A program made the position numbers and the translations under genes. The notes beneath the pieces are model-generated. The model was not told the DNA's origin. It was given only the letters and a program-made list of their open reading frames with translations, and made no database searches. This document shows, piece after piece, positions 1 through 7,963 of a DNA stretch of 52,875 bases. The DNA is from Flavobacteriales bacterium UBA1694 (GTDB lineage Bacteria > Bacteroidota > Bacteroidia > Flavobacteriales > Weeksellaceae): the NCBI GenBank assembly GCA_002319955.1, contig DCJS01000051.1, positions 14,060-66,934 of the forward strand, given 5' to 3'. Each line of letters opens with the position of its first letter. The stretch's first letter is position 1.

Positions 1-152
1 TCCCAGAAGCTATACATCTTGGGGAGATGGTAATCCCAATCGACTTTTGCAACCTCGGTGAAGAAGGGCCCGATGGTCGGATCACTGGCTACTTTTTTAT
101 AAAATGTGTTTACTAACAGCTCAATATCGCCTCTAGTTTCTAGCTTATTCAT
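1..152 (-). CDS. Group III truncated haemoglobin (N-terminal part, cut by window edge)
   Basis: Partial gene; the first 50 codons are visible and it runs off the left edge. The reverse strand from 152 reads MNKLETRGDIELLVNTFY followed by KKVASD, then IGPFF and DWDYHLPKMYSFW. This matches the start of group III truncated haemoglobins (short 2-on-2 globins of about 130 residues), with the FY, IGPFF and HLPxMYxFW helix motifs in order. Known members bind O2 or NO; the physiological role is usually undefined. A TAnnTTTG element lies 5 nt upstream of the start codon, so the message may be leaderless. It is divergent from the YkgJ-type gene at 292. The haem-ligand residues lie outside the window. 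Confidence 0.85.
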   Translation of the reverse strand, partial: MNKLETRGDIELLVNTFYKKVASDPTIGPFFTEVAKVDWDYHLPKMYSFW

Positions 153-157
153 AGGAG

Positions 158-165
158 CAAAATTA
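158..165 (-). promoter_or_regulatory. Putative -7 promoter element of the truncated haemoglobin gene
   Basis: The minus strand reads TAATTTTG, an exact TAnnTTTG match, ending 5 nt before the ATG at 152. No clear TTG -33 element is seen at the usual 17-23 nt spacing. If used, transcription would start at or next to the start codon. Confidence 0.4.
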
Positions 166-252
166 GGCAATTGCGAGCAGATAAGAAATTAATGCTCAGA
201 GTCTTTGATGAAAATACCTTCAAGAGACTCTAAGATTCTATGAAGAATACTG

Positions 253-260
253 TAATTTTG
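253..260 (+). promoter_or_regulatory. Putative -7 promoter element of the YkgJ-type gene
   Basis: TAATTTTG matches TAnnTTTG and lies 31 nt upstream of the ATG at 292. No -33 TTG at suitable spacing. Confidence 0.35.
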
Positions 261-291
261 TCTCTTCTGGACTTACACACCAAACTTACCA

Positions 292-783
292 ATGGACATT
301 TTAGAAAATCAAAAGCTTGCACGCCTTAAGGCAAAAGACCATAAAAAATTTTTAGATGGGCTTAAGCGAAAGCCCCCAAAGGACTTAGACTATCGCGTTC
401 AAGAGGTTCATGATGAGGTTTTTGCCCAAATTGATTGCCTCTCTTGCGCAAACTGCTGCAAGACCACGGGCCCTTTGTTTAGTACAAAGGATATTCAAAG
501 AATTTCAAAGCATTTACGCATGAAGGAATCTGATTTTGAGGCGAAATTCCTTCGAATCGATGAGGATGAGGATCATGTTTTAAAAACTGTGCCTTGCCAC
601 TTTCTTGCACCAGACAATTCATGTACGATTTATGAGGTTCGACCAAAAGCCTGCCGCGAATACCCCCATACAGACCGTAAGAAAATCTACCAAATCAATG
701 ACCTTACCCTGCAAAACACCTTAATTTGTCCTGCGGCTTTTGCTTTTGTAGAGAAATTAAGCAGTAAGCTTAAGAAGTCGTAA
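292..783 (+). CDS. YkgJ family cysteine-cluster protein
   Basis: 163 residues. A Cys cluster (CLSCANCC) sits at residues 49-56, and a second group follows around 101-122 (PCHF, NSCTIY, then ACREYP), plus a late Cys in LICPAAF. This spacing is that of the YkgJ/UPF0153 family, thought to bind zinc or an iron-sulfur centre. The cellular role is not established. The N-terminal 40 residues are lysine-rich and helical, with no signal peptide, so the protein is probably cytoplasmic. It is monocistronic: a divergent globin lies upstream and a bidirectional terminator separates it from gdhA. Confidence 0.85.
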   Translation: MDILENQKLARLKAKDHKKFLDGLKRKPPKDLDYRVQEVHDEVFAQIDCLSCANCCKTTGPLFSTKDIQRISKHLRMKESDFEAKFLRIDEDEDHVLKTVPCHFLAPDNSCTIYEVRPKACREYPHTDRKKIYQINDLTLQNTLICPAAFAFVEKLSSKLKKS

Positions 784-820
784 ATCTTTGATAATTAAAG
801 GATAAGCGTGATTTAAATAA

Positions 821-856
821 AAAAAATTGAGCTGAAATAATTCGGCTCAATTTTAA
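821..856. terminator. Bidirectional hairpin terminator between the YkgJ-type gene and gdhA
   Basis: Arms at 823-836 and 841-854 (AAAATTGAGC against GCTCAATTTT, extended by a G-T pair and A-T pairs) form a long stem with a 4-nt loop. A-rich sequence on the left and T-rich sequence on the right give U-tracts on either strand. It sits between two convergent genes. Confidence 0.75.
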
Positions 857-887
857 TTTTCACTAGGAAGTAAGTTATTAGTATTCT

Positions 888-2246
888 TTATACAACACCT
901 TGTGCTAACATGGCCTCAGCCACCTTAACAAAACCGGCGATGTTTGCACCTTTCACATAATTGACATAGCCGTTGTCTTCTTTACCATAATCGCGACAGG
1001 CTTTGTGAATGCCAATCATAATTTCCTTAAGCCGCGCATCGACCTCTTCCGAAGTCCAATTTAATCGGATGGAATTTTGAGTCATCTCAAGTCCTGAGGT
1101 GGCAACGCCGCCTGCATTGGAGGCTTTTCCTGGGCTGAATAGAATCTTATTTTCAACAAAATAATTAATGGCTTCAAGAGTCGAAGGCATATTCGCAGCT
1201 TCAGTGACGCATAAAACGCCATTCGCAACTAAAAGTTCTGCATCTTCTAAAAGAAGTTCATTTTGGGTGGCCGCTGGAATTGCCACGTCGCATTTAACTT
1301 CCCACGGTCTTTTGCCCGCGTGAAAGACAGCCGAAGGAAACTCCGTAGCGAAATCTTGCGCTCGGTTCGTGCCAGAGGCTCTCATCGAGAGCATGAAGTC
1401 CACTTTTGCACCGGAAATCCCTTCCTCATCATAAATGTAGCCGTCTGGACCTGAAATGGTCAAGACTTTGCCCCCTAATTCATTGATTTTCTTAACCACG
1501 CCCCAAGCAACATTTCCAAACCCGGAGACGCTGAAGGTTTTACCTTCAATGGTTTCGCCTATTGTTTTTAGCATTTGCTCACAGAAGTAAACCACCCCAT
1601 AGCCTGTGGCTTCAGGACGAATTAGTGAACCTCCATAAGCCAGACCTTTTCCAGTAAGGACGCCTGTAAATTCATTTCTGATTTTTTTGTATTGGCCAAA
1701 TAAGTAGCCTATTTCTCTTGCACCTACACCAATATCCCCTGCAGGGACATCGGTTTCTGGACCAATGTGTTTACACATTTCGGTCATAAAGGCTTGACAG
1801 AACCGCATAATCTCCATATCAGATTTCCCTTGCGGATCAAAGTTAGCACCCCCTTTACCACCGCCCATAGGAAGGGTAGTCAAGGAGTTTTTGAAAACTT
1901 GTTCGAAGGCTAGAAACTTGAGAACGGATAGATTTACTGTTGGGTGAAAACGAATCCCTCCTTTGTAAGGGCCAATCGCTGAATTCATTTGGATTCGGTA
2001 GCCTCGGTTCACGTGGATTTCCCCTTTATCGTCCATCCAAGGCACCCTAAAGATGATAATACGCTCTGCTTCAGCCATTCGCTCTAGGAGTTTTTTACCT
2101 GCATATTCCTTTCGAGTGGCAATAAAAGGCAATACGGTAATCGCAACTTCCTTAACGGCCTGAAGAAATTCAGGTTCGTTTGGGTTACGGGCTTCAATTC
2201 GTGCAATGAAATCTTGGATCTTTTGCTCTATGTTAGGGTTCTCCAT
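888..2246 (-). CDS. gdhA: NADP-type glutamate dehydrogenase
   Basis: 452 residues. It catalyses reductive amination of 2-oxoglutarate to glutamate (ammonia assimilation). The substrate-binding motif GPYKGGIRF is at 92-100 and the PMGGGKGG motif with the catalytic lysine is at 127-133. A glycine-rich Rossmann segment (SGFGNVAWG) follows near 240-248. Length equals the hexameric family I enzymes (about 445-450). The open frame extends 17 codons further upstream, but ATG 2246 is preferred: it gives the family length and leaves room for the promoter at 2268-2298. The gene appears monocistronic, with a terminator at 821-856. Confidence 0.95.
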   Translation of the reverse strand: MENPNIEQKIQDFIARIEARNPNEPEFLQAVKEVAITVLPFIATRKEYAGKKLLERMAEAERIIIFRVPWMDDKGEIHVNRGYRIQMNSAIGPYKGGIRFHPTVNLSVLKFLAFEQVFKNSLTTLPMGGGKGGANFDPQGKSDMEIMRFCQAFMTEMCKHIGPETDVPAGDIGVGAREIGYLFGQYKKIRNEFTGVLTGKGLAYGGSLIRPEATGYGVVYFCEQMLKTIGETIEGKTFSVSGFGNVAWGVVKKINELGGKVLTISGPDGYIYDEEGISGAKVDFMLSMRASGTNRAQDFATEFPSAVFHAGKRPWEVKCDVAIPAATQNELLLEDAELLVANGVLCVTEAANMPSTLEAINYFVENKILFSPGKASNAGGVATSGLEMTQNSIRLNWTSEEVDARLKEIMIGIHKACRDYGKEDNGYVNYVKGANIAGFVKVAEAMLAQGVV

Positions 2247-2267
2247 AATAGTGAATAATATAATTAA

Positions 2268-2298
2268 CAAATTTAATTTTATTTTTAACTCTTGCAAG
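2268..2298 (-). promoter_or_regulatory. Putative gdhA promoter (-33/-7)
   Basis: On the minus strand a TTG-containing -33 element (2295-2297) is followed after 19 nt by TAAATTTG (2268-2275), an exact TAnnTTTG. Predicted transcription start is near 2262, about 15 nt before the ATG at 2246. The rest of the 356-bp spacer to 2602 is AT-rich and shows no gene or strong hairpin. Confidence 0.5.
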
Positions 2299-2602
2299 CA
2301 GTCTATATTTATTTACTGAAAATTTAGCTATAATCGGTCTATAAGGTTTTAATGAGCACTTAACACCCTAAATTTTTAGAGATTTATTTGCCCATAAGTT
2401 CAGATGGTAGTAATATTAAAATGCCCGAATCAAAGAATTAAAGCAATAAGACCCCGAAAATTATTAAAGAAATCGTAATTCACTCCAAATCGCAGCAGTT
2501 TTTGCTCTTAGTTTGTAAATACGAAGGTACTACGTTTCGATTTAACTTTAAAGCTTTTGAACTTGAGCCATGGGATGACAAGAGGATTTAACTTGAGGGC
2601 CG

Positions 2603-3379
2603 CTACGATTTTCGTCGTAGTTCCTCAAGCCGTTCCCAAACCGGGTCTTTCTTTTTTTGTGGCATTTCGTTGAAGTCATCCGGATGGCGTAAAATGTATT
2701 CTTGCCAGAGGCGGTCGTCCTTTTCACTGTAGTAATTAGGGTATTGCCATAGGAATTTCTTTGGACGCTCGCCTGAGTGTCGCATTAAAAAAGCGAGGGC
2801 GAGGCCCACAACCGCGCCGGCGAGATGCGATTGCCAGGAAACACGGCTTGGCGATTCAAGGGTTTGAAAGTATTCCTCAGGGAAAACGCCCCAAATAAGA
2901 CCTCCGTAATAGAAGGCAACGACAAGACTAACGGCTAGCAATTTTAAATCCCAGCGAAAGACGCCGCTAAAGAAAAGAAAGAAGGCTAAGACATACACCA
3001 CGCCACTGGCCCCGATAATACAGGCGTAGTTTGCACGTAAGCCTGAATAAAAGTCCATTGGAGGCAAAAGCCAAACAACCAGACCGGTGGTAATCCAGCC
3101 AATGACTAAGGTGCGGTGTGCGATGCGCGGATAAAATTGGTAGAGCAGAAAGGTCAAAATGGCGATAGGAAGCGAATTGCTTAAGAGGTGCTCTAAGCTG
3201 CCATGAAGGAAAGGGCTAATAAAAATGCCTTTTAAGCCCTCTGGCATTAGCGGAATTAGGGCACCGAAACAGTCAGCAAAAACGCCTAAGTGTTGCAGTA
3301 AAAAACCACCCCACATCCCAAGGAGTAGCAGCAGCGGAATCACTAGCGCGTTTCTTTCAAGAGAAAATGGTTTCTGCAT
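2603..3379 (-). CDS. Rhomboid family intramembrane serine protease
   Basis: 258 residues with about six hydrophobic segments. Rhomboid hallmarks are present in order: HGSLEHLLSN at 59-68, the catalytic serine in GASG (S125), and the catalytic histidine in SHLAGAVVG (H185). A charged cytoplasmic tail of about 60 residues follows (rich in W, K, R, E). Rhomboids cleave transmembrane helices inside the inner membrane; the substrate cannot be read from sequence. The tail length exceeds that of the second rhomboid in the window (43623-44369), and the two are only distantly alike. It is monocistronic as far as can be seen. Confidence 0.88.
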   Translation of the reverse strand: MQKPFSLERNALVIPLLLLLGMWGGFLLQHLGVFADCFGALIPLMPEGLKGIFISPFLHGSLEHLLSNSLPIAILTFLLYQFYPRIAHRTLVIGWITTGLVVWLLPPMDFYSGLRANYACIIGASGVVYVLAFFLFFSGVFRWDLKLLAVSLVVAFYYGGLIWGVFPEEYFQTLESPSRVSWQSHLAGAVVGLALAFLMRHSGERPKKFLWQYPNYYSEKDDRLWQEYILRHPDDFNEMPQKKKDPVWERLEELRRKS

Positions 3380-3544
3380 GAACTTAAGGAGTCAAAAAAG
3401 ATGCTATACTTATATAGAGTGAAATTTAAGACTAAAAAGCAGTTGTCTTACCCTAAAATTAAGACAAAAAGGCAATAATGACTAATATTATTAAGATTTT
3501 CAATAAATTGCAGGCACTATTAACTTATTTTAATACCCGTACCC

Positions 3545-4657
3545 TTGATTCGAATTGTTTTATTGGTGATTTTCGTCACTTCCGCAAGTCTCAGTGCGCA
3601 GCGTACTGAAACACAAATGAAAATTGATTCCATCTCGCAGGCCAATTGGCTAAAGATGCAGCCCAATTTAGATTCCTTAGCGAATCCAGTGCTCCACGGA
3701 ATTGAAGTCATCGAGACCGATACTTTGGTGATACGCGACGAGATAATCGTGCCGCAGGTCACGACAGAAATTCCGATGACGCCCTTTAATTTGATAAACT
3801 ACAAACAAGAAAAGCGCTGGTTCTTCTTTGGTCAAAATAATTTGCATTTCAATCAGGCCTCGTTTTCAAATTGGAATTCGGGTGGGAACAATAACATGGG
3901 CGTGCTAGGTAAAGTAAATTACAATCTAAGTTATAAGAATAACAGGCATTATTTAGAAAACCTATTCTCCTTTGGTTTTGGGTTTGTGGCCACCGATGGT
4001 CAAAGTACTAGAAAAACGGAAGATTTTATCAATATTGCGACAAACTACGGGTATGAATTAGGCCGTAATTATTACTTTTCTGCTGGGTACCAATTCTTAT
4101 CCCAGTTTTCTGCGGGGTACAACTATTCTGCCACGCCAGATCCCACCTACTTTGACCGAATTTCTCGTTTCATGGCTCCAGGGTATTTGAATTTAGGAGT
4201 TGGTATTTCTTACAATCCAAATGAAGACTTTCAGGTTATTGTTAGGCCCATTAACGGTAAGTTCACTTTTGTGACCGATCCGGATTTGCAAGTGGCAGGA
4301 AAATACGGTTTAGAACGTGACGGGCAAGGTGTCAGAACGGAGCTCGGAGCAAATGTGAATATTTTATACCGCCTTAAAATTTACAAAGACATCAATTTAA
4401 TTAACCAACTGAACTTTTTCTCCAATTACTTAAGTCACTTTGAACGCGTGGATGTGAATTATTCGGGGGTATTGAATTTGAAATTCAATCAGTTCGTCTC
4501 GGCCATTGTCGGGCTTGATATTCTTTATGACCACGACCAAATTCAAAAGACCCAGCTTAAACAGACTTTGGGAATTGGCTTTACCTATAGTTTAGGGGAA
4601 AAGGGTGCGCCTAAAAATACAAATTCAAAGCAAATCAAACCATTCCTAACGAATTAG
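3545..4657 (+). CDS. DUF3078 domain-containing protein, probably outer-membrane beta-barrel
   Basis: 370 residues, beginning with a TTG codon. An in-frame stop lies at 3521-3523 and no ATG or GTG lies between, so TTG is the only sensible start. Residues 1-18 form a signal peptide (hydrophobic core, then SLSAQ). The mature part has the DUF3078 pattern (WFFFGQN, then NQASFSNWNSGG) and many alternating aromatic and polar strands ending in GIGFTYSL, consistent with a beta-barrel. The function is unknown. It converges on manC with only 8 bp between stop codons and no visible terminator. Confidence 0.75.
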   Translation: MIRIVLLVIFVTSASLSAQRTETQMKIDSISQANWLKMQPNLDSLANPVLHGIEVIETDTLVIRDEIIVPQVTTEIPMTPFNLINYKQEKRWFFFGQNNLHFNQASFSNWNSGGNNNMGVLGKVNYNLSYKNNRHYLENLFSFGFGFVATDGQSTRKTEDFINIATNYGYELGRNYYFSAGYQFLSQFSAGYNYSATPDPTYFDRISRFMAPGYLNLGVGISYNPNEDFQVIVRPINGKFTFVTDPDLQVAGKYGLERDGQGVRTELGANVNILYRLKIYKDINLINQLNFFSNYLSHFERVDVNYSGVLNLKFNQFVSAIVGLDILYDHDQIQKTQLKQTLGIGFTYSLGEKGAPKNTNSKQIKPFLTN

Positions 4658-4665
4658 GAAAGTAG

Positions 4666-5748
4666 CTACATAAAGCGGTCCCCTTTCTTTAGATTCTTTA
4701 AATCCAGTACATAATCTTTAATAGATTGATCGTGATCCCTAGGGCAAATTAACAGCGCTTTTTCCGTGTCCACGATGATGTAATTTTTCAAGCCGTCAAT
4801 AATGACGGCTTTATTTTTATTTTTTAGGCGTACAACATTTCCTTTTGAATTGTAAAAAAGAACATTCTTTGAATTCAACGCGTTATTATTGTCATCCTTT
4901 TCAGCATTTTGATAAACTGAAGTCCAAGTACCAAGATCGCTCCAGCCAAGATCGGCAGGAATTACATAAACGTTTTTCGCTTTCTCTAAAATGCCATTGT
5001 CAATGGAAATTTTTGTGAGCTTTGGATAGATTTCTTCGATGCATCGGTGCTCTTTTTTTGTGTTGTACCCGCAATAGCTAAACTGCTGAACCATTTCGGG
5101 AAGGTATTTCTCAAAGGCAGAGAGGATTGACTTGGCACTCCAAATAAATATACCGGCATTCCAAAGAAAATCCCCACTCTCCAAAAAGGTCTTCGCGATT
5201 TCTAAATCGGGTTTTTCAGTAAAGGTTTTAACCTTAAAGATCGATTTATTCTCCTCACCTAAGTATTGGATGTAGCCGTATCCTGTGTCAGGTCGGGTTG
5301 GTTTAATGCCTAAAGTCACAAGGTAATCCTGCTGCTTTGCGAGAGATAAGGCCAGGTTGATTTTTTCAACAAAGCGCTGCTCCTTTAGGATAAGATGGTC
5401 TGCAGGAAGAACCACCAGTTGAGCTTCAGGATTGATTTGAGAAATCTTCTTAGCCATATACAAATTGCAGGCGGCCGTATTTTTCATCATCGGCTCCCCA
5501 ACAATGTGTTGCGGATTGATTTCTGGCAACTGCACCTGGGTCAGTTCAATATAGTCTTTGCTTGTAACCACAAAAATATTTTCAGCTGGAAACTGCTGGC
5601 TTATTCGGTCGTAAGTCTGTTGAATCATGGTTCGTCCTGTTCCCAAAATATCCTGAAATTGTTTTGGGTATTTCGTAGTACTTAAAGGCCAGAATCGGCT
5701 TCCGATTCCGCCTGCCATGATGACGCAATATAAATTTGACTTATCCAT
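4666..5748 (-). CDS. manC: Mannose-1-phosphate guanylyltransferase
   Basis: 360 residues. It makes GDP-mannose from mannose-1-phosphate and GTP for surface glycans. The nucleotide-binding signature MAGGIGSRFWPLS is at 11-23, followed by KYPKQFQDILG. The metal/sugar-binding segment FLWNAGIF is near 194-201. This is the short form without the C-terminal phosphomannose isomerase domain (full-length bifunctional enzymes are about 470 residues). Its start overlaps the end of the sprT-like gene by 8 bp, so the two are probably co-transcribed. Confidence 0.93.
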   Translation of the reverse strand: MDKSNLYCVIMAGGIGSRFWPLSTTKYPKQFQDILGTGRTMIQQTYDRISQQFPAENIFVVTSKDYIELTQVQLPEINPQHIVGEPMMKNTAACNLYMAKKISQINPEAQLVVLPADHLILKEQRFVEKINLALSLAKQQDYLVTLGIKPTRPDTGYGYIQYLGEENKSIFKVKTFTEKPDLEIAKTFLESGDFLWNAGIFIWSAKSILSAFEKYLPEMVQQFSYCGYNTKKEHRCIEEIYPKLTKISIDNGILEKAKNVYVIPADLGWSDLGTWTSVYQNAEKDDNNNALNSKNVLFYNSKGNVVRLKNKNKAVIIDGLKNYIIVDTEKALLICPRDHDQSIKDYVLDLKNLKKGDRFM

Positions 5749-6340
5749 TCCTTTCTAATTTTTCTACCTTGGCTAGGGCGCTGAACCGGTAGATTCGGCC
5801 TGTACCAATTTGCTTACAAAGGTAATTCTTTTTAAGTTTCTCCATCATAAGGTAGGTCTCTCCTTTAAATTGAAACTGATCTTTTGTTTGCAAATTTTCC
5901 ACGTAGGTTTTAGGATCTGACGGGTTTGAAACATCAAAGTATTTGACCAGTGTTGGTGAAGCCATAAAGTTAGCCCGGGGTGCTCGTGAAAAGGGGATTA
6001 GCAGCCGTTGAAGCTCAAGGGGGTAGAGTTCAAGCGACTCGAGAATCATGCGTCCAAAAGTGATTTTCCATTCCGCGCCGTGGGGCGCAATTTGGCGGGA
6101 ATACTTTTCAAATGCAAGCAGGTGCGCAAGCTCATGAGTGAGGACAAAGAAGAAAAGTTCGGGCTGTAAATTTCCATTGACTGTAATGTGATGCAGGCCG
6201 TTTGGTGCTTTTCTATAGTCCCCAAGCTTTGTTTTTCGTTCGCGTGTGATTTTAATGCGAAGGGGATAGCCCTTAGCCCATTGTTGAATTTGGGGCAATG
6301 TCCCCATTGGAAGGTGCGCATTTAAAACCTCGAGTGGCAT
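5741..6340 (-). CDS. SprT-like zinc metalloprotease domain protein
   Basis: 199 residues. HELAH at 69-73 supplies two zinc ligands and the catalytic glutamate, and H87 in APHGAEWK is the likely third ligand. This is the SprT/SprT-like arrangement. Eukaryotic relatives (Spartan) digest DNA-protein crosslinks; the bacterial role is not established. The C-terminal part (about 110-199) may be the SprT zinc-ribbon-like region, but only one Cys is visible, so the ribbon is probably not metal-bound. It overlaps manC by 8 bp. The spacer upstream (6341-6551) holds no recognisable promoter. Confidence 0.8.
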   Translation of the reverse strand: MPLEVLNAHLPMGTLPQIQQWAKGYPLRIKITRERKTKLGDYRKAPNGLHHITVNGNLQPELFFFVLTHELAHLLAFEKYSRQIAPHGAEWKITFGRMILESLELYPLELQRLLIPFSRAPRANFMASPTLVKYFDVSNPSDPKTYVENLQTKDQFQFKGETYLMMEKLKKNYLCKQIGTGRIYRFSALAKVEKLERNG

Positions 6341-6403
6341 CTTTTGGAGTTTGGAATTTAATTGCGGCTAATTTAGCAATAGTTTTTGGGTAAACCTTAG
6401 GAC

Positions 6404-6562
6404 TTATCCTTAAGTTTAGAGCCCTTGTGTTAGCGCCAGGCATACGTTATAATTGATGCCGGCCATTGCTAGCCCTACCATAGATTAAAAGTGCGCAAGG
6501 GCAGGAGTCGCCAAAATAAAGATGCGATAATGTTAGGGCTACACTCTAAACCTAAAGGGTAA
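6404..6562. repeat. Inverted-repeat-rich element downstream of the TolC-like gene
   Basis: The reverse complement of 6403-6427 and the sequence 6535-6562 share AGGGCT, CTAAAC, TAA, GG and TAA in order, giving imperfect terminal inverted repeats of about 25 bp. Inside, 6429-6434/6468-6473 and 6435-6443/6456-6463 stack into one compound hairpin. Two further perfect pairs interleave: GCCCTTG (6421) with CAAGGGC (6496), and TAGCCCTA (6470) with TAGGGCTA (6534). The right arm overlaps the last codons of the TolC-like gene. It may act as that gene's terminator or be a MITE-like relic. Confidence 0.45.
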
Positions 6563-7865
6563 TTGGGATGCCTTGATAGAAGTTAAGAAGTTTCAAACTA
6601 AAAAGATAGTTATACTTAGCCTGCGCTACAGAACCTTTCGCATTTGCACTGCTATTTCTAGCATTATTCAAATCGTAAATAGTACTTTTTCCCGCTTCAT
6701 AGCTCTTCTGTGCAAAATCTAGGGCTAGTGTGGAGCTTCTTTCAGCTTCCACTGCGGCCAGGTAAGTTTCATATGTGCTTTCTGCATCAAATTGGGCTTT
6801 TTGCACATTTTGCTTAACCGTTTGTTTTTGCTGAAGAAGAGAATTTTGTGCTAAACTCTCGTTGATTTTGGACTGCTCGACTTGGAGTCTTGTAATGCCT
6901 TTGTTGAAAATCGGAATGTTAGCACTAAGACCGATCTGCTGCCCAAAGTTTTCTGAATATTGCTTGAAGAATTGGGTATCTCTTCCCTGGTTTAATTGAT
7001 TAAAATAAAAGGTTCCCACGCCAGCATTCAGATTTATGGTTGGATAAAAAGCAGTTTTGGCAATTTCAGTTTGCTCCTTCGCAGCTTCTATTCTATACTG
7101 CGCCGCTTTAATCTCTGGTTGACTTTCGTAAGCAGTGTTTACAATAGATTCTGCTTCAATAAGGGGGGCTCCTAAATCGGTTGCGATGGAAACGTTTTGA
7201 ATATCGAACTCCTTGTAATTTTCTAATTGCAAAAGCTGGGCAAGGTTAAAAAGTGCGCGGTCCACGTTCACCTCCGCTGTAATGACGTTTTGCTTTTCTC
7301 TAGCCAGGGAAGCTTGGGCCTCCGCTAAAACAATCTGAGCTGTGGTTCCCACTTCTGTTGTGATTTTTGCTCTGTCGTAAAGGCGTTCTGCATTTTCTAG
7401 CGCACTTTTATTGATTTCCACAATTTCCTTGTTCAGTAAAATGCTGAGGTATTGTTCGGCGATTTGTAAAGAAATGTTGTTTTTGATTGTTTCCACATCG
7501 TATCGACTTGCATCGAGTTCGAAGGCAGCTTTATTTACAGCCTTCTCTAAGCGCTTATTATTATAAAGGAGGATATCCGCACTGAGGTTTGCGCTGTTGT
7601 TGAAATTGTCATTTCGTTGAACAAGATTTACGTAACGTTGTTGACCGAAACTTAAATTATTCGATAGGGAACCAGAAACGCCTGGAAGTTTTTGCCTTTG
7701 TGCTGCCTCTAGATTAAGGGATTGAATGTCTTGGTTGTAGACATTGCTGAGAACTTGCAAATTGTTCTCCAATGCATACGTGACGCACTCCTGCAAGGTC
7801 CACACTTTTTGTCCAAAACTATAGGTTGCGATGAATGCCATGGCGGCGACGAGCAGTTTCCTCAT
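6552..7865 (-). CDS. TolC family outer-membrane efflux protein
   Basis: 437 residues. A signal peptide occupies about residues 1-18 (MRKLLVAAMAF to SFGQ), then WTLQECVTYALENN, the typical start of the mature TolC/OEP fold. Two long helical hairpin repeats follow, with the second ending KSYEAGKSTIYDLNNAR near the C-terminus. ATG 7865 is chosen over an upstream in-frame ATG because it places the signal peptide at the N-terminus. TolC proteins form trimeric outer-membrane exit ducts. No membrane-fusion or pump gene is adjacent; the ABC exporter at 12793 is too far away to assign as partner. Confidence 0.88.
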   Translation of the reverse strand: MRKLLVAAMAFIATYSFGQKVWTLQECVTYALENNLQVLSNVYNQDIQSLNLEAAQRQKLPGVSGSLSNNLSFGQQRYVNLVQRNDNFNNSANLSADILLYNNKRLEKAVNKAAFELDASRYDVETIKNNISLQIAEQYLSILLNKEIVEINKSALENAERLYDRAKITTEVGTTAQIVLAEAQASLAREKQNVITAEVNVDRALFNLAQLLQLENYKEFDIQNVSIATDLGAPLIEAESIVNTAYESQPEIKAAQYRIEAAKEQTEIAKTAFYPTINLNAGVGTFYFNQLNQGRDTQFFKQYSENFGQQIGLSANIPIFNKGITRLQVEQSKINESLAQNSLLQQKQTVKQNVQKAQFDAESTYETYLAAVEAERSSTLALDFAQKSYEAGKSTIYDLNNARNSSANAKGSVAQAKYNYLFSLKLLNFYQGIPITL

Positions 7866-7949
7866 GATTGCTTTTATACAAATTAGACGCAAAGTTCTTT
7901 TTTTTGTTACAAATTCAGTCTAAGGATTTTATTAGACTTAAAATTTTTC

Positions 7950-7957
7950 TATTTTTG
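7950..7957 (+). promoter_or_regulatory. Putative -7 promoter element of the GH3-family gene
   Basis: TATTTTTG matches TAnnTTTG and ends 6 nt before the ATG at 7964, implying a leaderless or near-leaderless message. It supports ATG 7964 over the upstream in-frame ATG at 7868. No -33 element at correct spacing. Confidence 0.4.
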
Positions 7958-7963
7958 TTTCCT

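Noticed and set aside
2247..2602. Possible small gene or RNA in the 356-bp spacer upstream of gdhA
   Set aside because: No open frame of substance and no clear hairpin; only the promoter-like pair near gdhA stands out.
6421..6541. Integron attC-like site in the inverted-repeat spacer
   Set aside because: The end sequences (GCCCTAAC and GTTAGCG) do not fit the R-box consensus RYYYAAC/GTTRRRY properly, and no integrase or cassette array is present.
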